From Bacillota bacterium (lineage in GTDB: Bacteria > Bacillota > Bacilli > Alicyclobacillales > Alicyclobacillaceae), in contig JAKAXI010000062.1 in NCBI GenBank assembly GCA_021816665.1, forward strand, positions 1 to 8,958: 8,958 nucleotides of DNA. The letters run 5' to 3'. The stretch's first letter is position 1; each line of letters begins with the position of its first letter. A program made the position numbers and the translations under genes. This document shows positions 6,669 to 8,958 of this stretch, piece by piece. The notes under the pieces are model-generated. The model saw only the letters and a list, made by a program, of their open reading frames with translations, was not told the origin of the DNA and searched no databases.

Positions 6669-7433
6669 ATGGGGCGTTTAGACAACCGAGTTGCGATGGT
6701 GACAGGAGCTGCACGTGGCATTGGAGCGGCAACCGCGCGCAAATTGGCGCAGGACGGGGCGAAGGTCGCCGTGATCGACCTGAAAGAAGAGTTCACGCGC
6801 GACACCGTAGCGGCGATTGAGGCGGATGGCGGCCAGGCCATCGGGATCGGCTGTAACGTGGCTGTCGCAAGCGAAGTGGATGCGGCGGTCGAAAAGATTG
6901 TCAACGAGTACGGTCGACTCGATATTCTGGTCAACAACGCCGGCCTGATCCGGGACAACCTGCTGTTCAAGATGACAGAAGACGACTGGGATACGGTCCT
7001 GAACGTGCATTTGAAAGGCAGCTTTTTGTGCGCGAAGGCAGCGCAAAGAGTGATGGTAGAACAGAAGTACGGAAAAATCGTCAATACGAGCAGCACCTCA
7101 GCGCTCGGCAACCGTGGTCAAGCGAACTACTCTGCCGCTAAGGCCGGTTTGCAAGGCTTTACGAAAACGCTGGCGATTGAACTCGGCCAGTTCAACATCA
7201 ACGTCAACGCGATTGCACCGGGTTTTATTGACACGGAGATGACTAAGCAAACGGCCGAGCGCATGGGACTGAACCCGGAGCAGTTCAAACAGGCGGCGGC
7301 GTCCCGCATCGCCTTGCGCCGTGTCGGAAAACCGGAAGACGTCGCGAACGTCGTCGCGTTCCTCGTGAGCGATGATGCGAGCTACGTGTCTGGTCAGGTG
7401 ATCTACATCCACGGTGGCGGAAACACAATTTGA
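6669..7433 (+). CDS. FabG-like 3-oxoacyl reductase / 3-hydroxyacyl-CoA dehydrogenase (SDR)
   Basis: A classical SDR of 254 residues close to the FabG group. It has TGAARGIG (12-19), Asp37 at the end of the second strand (favouring NAD(H)), NNAG (89-92), Ser142 region NTSSTSALGNRGQANYSAAKAG, Tyr154 and Lys158, IAPGFIDTEM, and the end SGQVIYIHGGGNTI. The usual NVNLKG reads NVHLKG, so the structural Asn is His114, a substitution I recall in other FabG-like SDRs. ATG 6669 follows GGGAGAGGA (6651-6659). It is 68 nt after the MaoC hydratase and closes the operon. A hydratase plus a FabG-type SDR is a common combination for an (R)-3-hydroxyacyl-CoA route, so it may act on the product of the MaoC pair or on pimeloyl-derived chains. 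The exact substrate is not visible. Confidence 0.85.
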   Translation: MGRLDNRVAMVTGAARGIGAATARKLAQDGAKVAVIDLKEEFTRDTVAAIEADGGQAIGIGCNVAVASEVDAAVEKIVNEYGRLDILVNNAGLIRDNLLFKMTEDDWDTVLNVHLKGSFLCAKAAQRVMVEQKYGKIVNTSSTSALGNRGQANYSAAKAGLQGFTKTLAIELGQFNINVNAIAPGFIDTEMTKQTAERMGLNPEQFKQAAASRIALRRVGKPEDVANVVAFLVSDDASYVSGQVIYIHGGGNTI

Positions 7434-7447
7434 CGCGCATCCGTTAG

Positions 7448-7494
7448 CGCCAGAGTCCCGGTCACCGTATTACGATGTGACAGGGACTCTGGCG
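7448..7494. terminator. Large hairpin after the alicyclic operon, possible terminator without T-tract
   Basis: CGCCAGAGTCCC (7448-7459) pairs perfectly with GGGACTCTGGCG (7483-7494). A further inner stem GTCAC/GTGAC (7461-7465 with 7477-7481) follows after a single mismatch. The hairpin begins 14 nt after the last SDR stop, where a terminator is expected. No run of T follows on either strand. The right arm ends 4 nt before the -35 box of the next promoter, so it may also shield or bind a factor there. Confidence 0.5.
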
Positions 7495-7498
7495 TGCG

Positions 7499-7527
7499 TT
7501 GACAGGTGTGCGGCCCTGCTCTATGAT
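7499..7527 (+). promoter_or_regulatory. Strong sigma-A promoter of the B12 uptake operon
   Basis: TTGACA (7499-7504) matches the -35 consensus exactly. TATGAT (7522-7527) differs by one base from the -10 consensus, and the spacer is 17 nt. Transcription would start near 7534, about 14 nt before the first paired base of the riboswitch. Confidence 0.85.
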
Positions 7528-7547
7528 CGCAATGAAAAACTTGACCC

Positions 7548-7686
7548 ATCAGGTGCCCAGAGGATTTCCTTGCCTCGGGAGAATAGGGAAACCGGTGAAA
7601 GTCCGGTGCGGTCCCGCCACTGTAATCAGCCCATCTTCACATTTCGCGTGGAAGAAATGGACTGTGAGCCAGGAGACCTGCCTGAT
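7548..7686 (+). ncRNA. Cobalamin riboswitch
   Basis: The conserved core is clear: CCGGTGAAAGTCCGG (7592-7606), then GGTCCCGCCACTGTAA with GCCACTGTAA at 7616-7625, and the B12 box AGCCAGGAGACCTGCC at 7667-7682. The closing P1 stem is ATCAGG (7548-7553) with CCTGAT (7681-7686). This RNA binds adenosylcobalamin or a related cobalamin and, in Bacillota, usually lowers expression when the vitamin is plentiful. A promoter lies just upstream and an intrinsic terminator downstream, and the controlled gene is a BtuC-type permease. The class (AdoCbl or MeCbl/AqCbl) was not determined. Confidence 0.96.
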
Positions 7687-7755
7687 AGGAGCAGCAGCCG
7701 ACCTTCGAGGAAAGGTTATGGACCTGTATGGGAACGTACATACGGAACTCCAGCC

Positions 7756-7783
7756 ACCCTGTCGTCGACAGGGTTTTTCTTTT
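7756..7783 (+). terminator. Intrinsic terminator, expression platform of the cobalamin riboswitch
   Basis: ACCCTGTC (7756-7763) pairs with GACAGGGT (7767-7774) around a 3-nt loop, followed by a T-rich tract TTTTTCTTTT. It lies 70 nt after the riboswitch and 103 nt before btuC, the right place to stop transcription when cobalamin is bound. I did not find a convincing antiterminator by eye. Confidence 0.88.
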
Positions 7784-7799
7784 AACAAGGGACGCAGAA

Positions 7800-7889
7800 A
7801 TGTGGATGCGCGACCACGTAGAAGCGAGCTGTTGCCTGGTGTGGAAGGCAGAAACTGAACAGGCAGCCACGAAGGAGGCGTCCCAATGA
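7800..7889 (+). CDS. Possible 29-residue leader peptide overlapping btuC start
   Basis: ATG 7800 opens a frame of 29 codons ending in TGA 7887-7889, so stop and btuC start share ATGA. The peptide begins MWMRDHVEASCCLVWKAE and contains a Cys-Cys pair. A modest AAGGG site lies about 8 nt before it. The ATGA overlap is the classic arrangement for translational coupling, although btuC also has its own AAGGAGG. I do not recognise the peptide. A frame this short is often open by chance, so it is a candidate only. The stretch from 7784 to 7885 holds nothing else that I can identify. Confidence 0.3.
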   Translation: MWMRDHVEASCCLVWKAETEQAATKEASQ

Positions 7890-8902
7890 GACGAATGTCG
7901 CCCGGCCGCACCATGACGTGGCTTGGATTGCTCTTTGTTGCGGCGGCCTTGGCCGAAGTGGCCGTCGGTCCGATGTCGATCAGCCCCGGCCAGGCGGTTG
8001 TGCAGCTGTGGGCGTATTTACACGGCGGGCGCAGTGCCGACGCAGTCGTCATGGGCGCCATTCGCTTGCCTCGCATGCTCGCAGGTGCTGTAGTGGGGGC
8101 AGGGCTGGCGTCCACCGGGGCCGCGCTGCAGGCAGTATTTCGCAACCCAATGGCCGATCCCGGCATTATTGGTGTCGCGAGTGGAGGCTCCCTTGGCGCT
8201 GTCGCGGTGATCCAAAGCGGGCTGGCCGCAGCTGGTTTCTGGTGGACGCCACTCGGTGCGTTTGCCGCGGGCTTGGTGGCGGTGTTTTTGATCTACCGGA
8301 TCGCGACCGTCCGCGGCCGCACCGCGATCTACTCGCTTTTGCTCGCAGGTGTCGCGGTCAGTTCCTTCTGCAGCGCCATGGTCAGCCTCATTATGTCGCT
8401 CACCCCGCTGCAGACTATGCAGCAGATGCTGTTCTGGTTGATGGGTGGACTCGACGGGATTACCTGGCCGAGTGTTCTGATGGTCGGCGGGGTGTTCGCG
8501 GGCGGATTTGTTGTCTACTTGCTGCTGGCTGATGGTCTGGATATTCTGTCGCTCGGAGAGGAGCAGGCGGAGGCGGTCGGCGTCCATTTGCAACGGGTCA
8601 AGCAGGTGACTTTTCTGGTCGCAGCTTTCGTGGTCGGCGCCTGTGTCAGCGTTAGTGGTGTGATCGCGTTTGTCGGATTGATCGTTCCACACGTGATGCG
8701 CCTTGTCATTGGTCCCCGCCACAGGCTCTTGCTGCCGGCATCTGCGATCGGCGGTGCGGTGCTCGTCCTTTTTTCCGACTTAGTGGCGCGGATGGTGCTG
8801 TTGCCACGTGAACTGAACGTCGGGATCGTCACAGCGAGCCTGGGCGCTCCATTTTTTCTATATTTGTTGCGCAGTCGAGACACTGCGTATGGGAGGCGCT
8901 GA
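7886..8902 (+). CDS. btuC: Vitamin B12 ABC transporter permease (BtuC/FecCD family)
   Basis: A 338-residue, very hydrophobic membrane protein, the usual length for FecCD/BtuC permeases, which form a homodimer of about ten helices per chain. Family motifs are IRLPRMLAGAVVGAGLA (59-75), FRNPMADPGIIGVASGG (85-101), the ATPase-contacting loop LGEEQAEAVGV (223-233), GVIAFVGLIVPHVMR (258-272) and ELNVGIVTASLGAPFFLYLL (309-328). Proteins of this family import cobalamin, haem or siderophores, and sequence alone does not separate them well. The cobalamin riboswitch upstream makes B12 or a corrinoid by far the likeliest substrate. ATG 7886 follows AAGGAGG with about 8-nt spacing. A partial ABC ATPase gene starts 6 nt after the stop. 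The substrate-binding protein (BtuF) is not in the window. Confidence 0.93.
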   Translation: MRRMSPGRTMTWLGLLFVAAALAEVAVGPMSISPGQAVVQLWAYLHGGRSADAVVMGAIRLPRMLAGAVVGAGLASTGAALQAVFRNPMADPGIIGVASGGSLGAVAVIQSGLAAAGFWWTPLGAFAAGLVAVFLIYRIATVRGRTAIYSLLLAGVAVSSFCSAMVSLIMSLTPLQTMQQMLFWLMGGLDGITWPSVLMVGGVFAGGFVVYLLLADGLDILSLGEEQAEAVGVHLQRVKQVTFLVAAFVVGACVSVSGVIAFVGLIVPHVMRLVIGPRHRLLLPASAIGGAVLVLFSDLVARMVLLPRELNVGIVTASLGAPFFLYLLRSRDTAYGRR

Positions 8903-8908
8903 CGGCTG

Positions 8909-8958
8909 ATGACTCGTTTGACCTTGTCGGGCGTTAGCTTTGGCACCATCGTTGAAGA
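8909..8958 (+). CDS. btuD: ABC transporter ATP-binding protein, N-terminal fragment (cut by window end)
   Basis: ATG 8909 opens a frame running to the window end and reads MTRLTLSGVSFGTIVE. The pattern LxLSGVSFG is the first strand and aromatic A-loop region of ABC ATPases. It starts 6 nt after btuC, with GGGAGG (8891-8896) at the end of that gene as a possible ribosome binding site, somewhat distant at 12 nt. Position makes it the BtuD-type ATPase partner of the permease. The Walker motifs lie beyond the window, so the call rests on 16 residues and context. Confidence 0.7.
   Translation, partial: MTRLTLSGVSFGTIVE

Noticed and set aside
7414..7858. Two open frames across the B12 leader region
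   Set aside because: They run through the promoter, riboswitch core and terminator, which explain this sequence better.
8018..8722. Open frame of 234 codons on the - strand opposite btuC
   Set aside because: The translation is highly polar with no motif; it is the complement of membrane-helix codons.
1..8958. CRISPR arrays, tRNA/rRNA genes, insertion sequences, phage or defence genes
   Set aside because: No direct repeat array, tRNA-like cloverleaf, transposase or terminal repeats were seen; the window is metabolic and transport genes.

Overview
The window looks like chromosomal DNA from a moderately GC-rich Gram-positive bacterium of the Bacillota. The signs are strong AGGAGG-type ribosome binding sites before most genes, frequent GTG starts, a textbook TTGACA/TATGAT promoter, and a BadI protein that closely resembles Bacillus-type MenB. 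Among such organisms Alicyclobacillus and its relatives fit best, because the main operon handles cyclohexanecarboxyl-CoA, the starter unit of their omega-cyclohexyl fatty acids. The genus is an inference.

Region 1 (1-7433) is a run of nine genes, all on the + strand and closely spaced: the 3' end of a divergent SDR, aliB (acyl-CoA dehydrogenase), badI (ring-opening hydrolase), badH (SDR), aliA (acyl-CoA ligase), a second complete SDR, two MaoC-type hot-dog proteins (N-terminal-like and catalytic), and a FabG-like SDR. Together aliA, aliB, badH and badI make up most of the known Rhodopseudomonas palustris route: cyclohexanecarboxylate -> CoA ester -> cyclohex-1-ene-1-carboxyl-CoA -> 2-hydroxy -> 2-keto -> pimeloyl-CoA. 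The hydratase of that route, the crotonase BadK, is absent from the window. The MaoC pair is a candidate replacement. A perfect 14-bp TetR-type palindrome lies just before the second MaoC gene.

Region 2 (7434-7885) holds no certain gene. It contains a large hairpin after the operon, a strong sigma-A promoter, a cobalamin riboswitch, an intrinsic terminator as its expression platform, and a possible 29-codon leader ORF whose stop overlaps the next start.

Region 3 (7886-8958) starts a vitamin B12 uptake operon: btuC (permease) followed by the first 16 codons of an ABC ATPase, cut by the window edge. It is probably transcribed separately from the alicyclic operon.

The points most worth checking are the apparent ATC start of aliB, the Asp in place of the usual catalytic Glu in AliB, the missing BadK, the degenerate SDR at the left edge, the internal TetR-like operator, and the B12-operon leader ORF.
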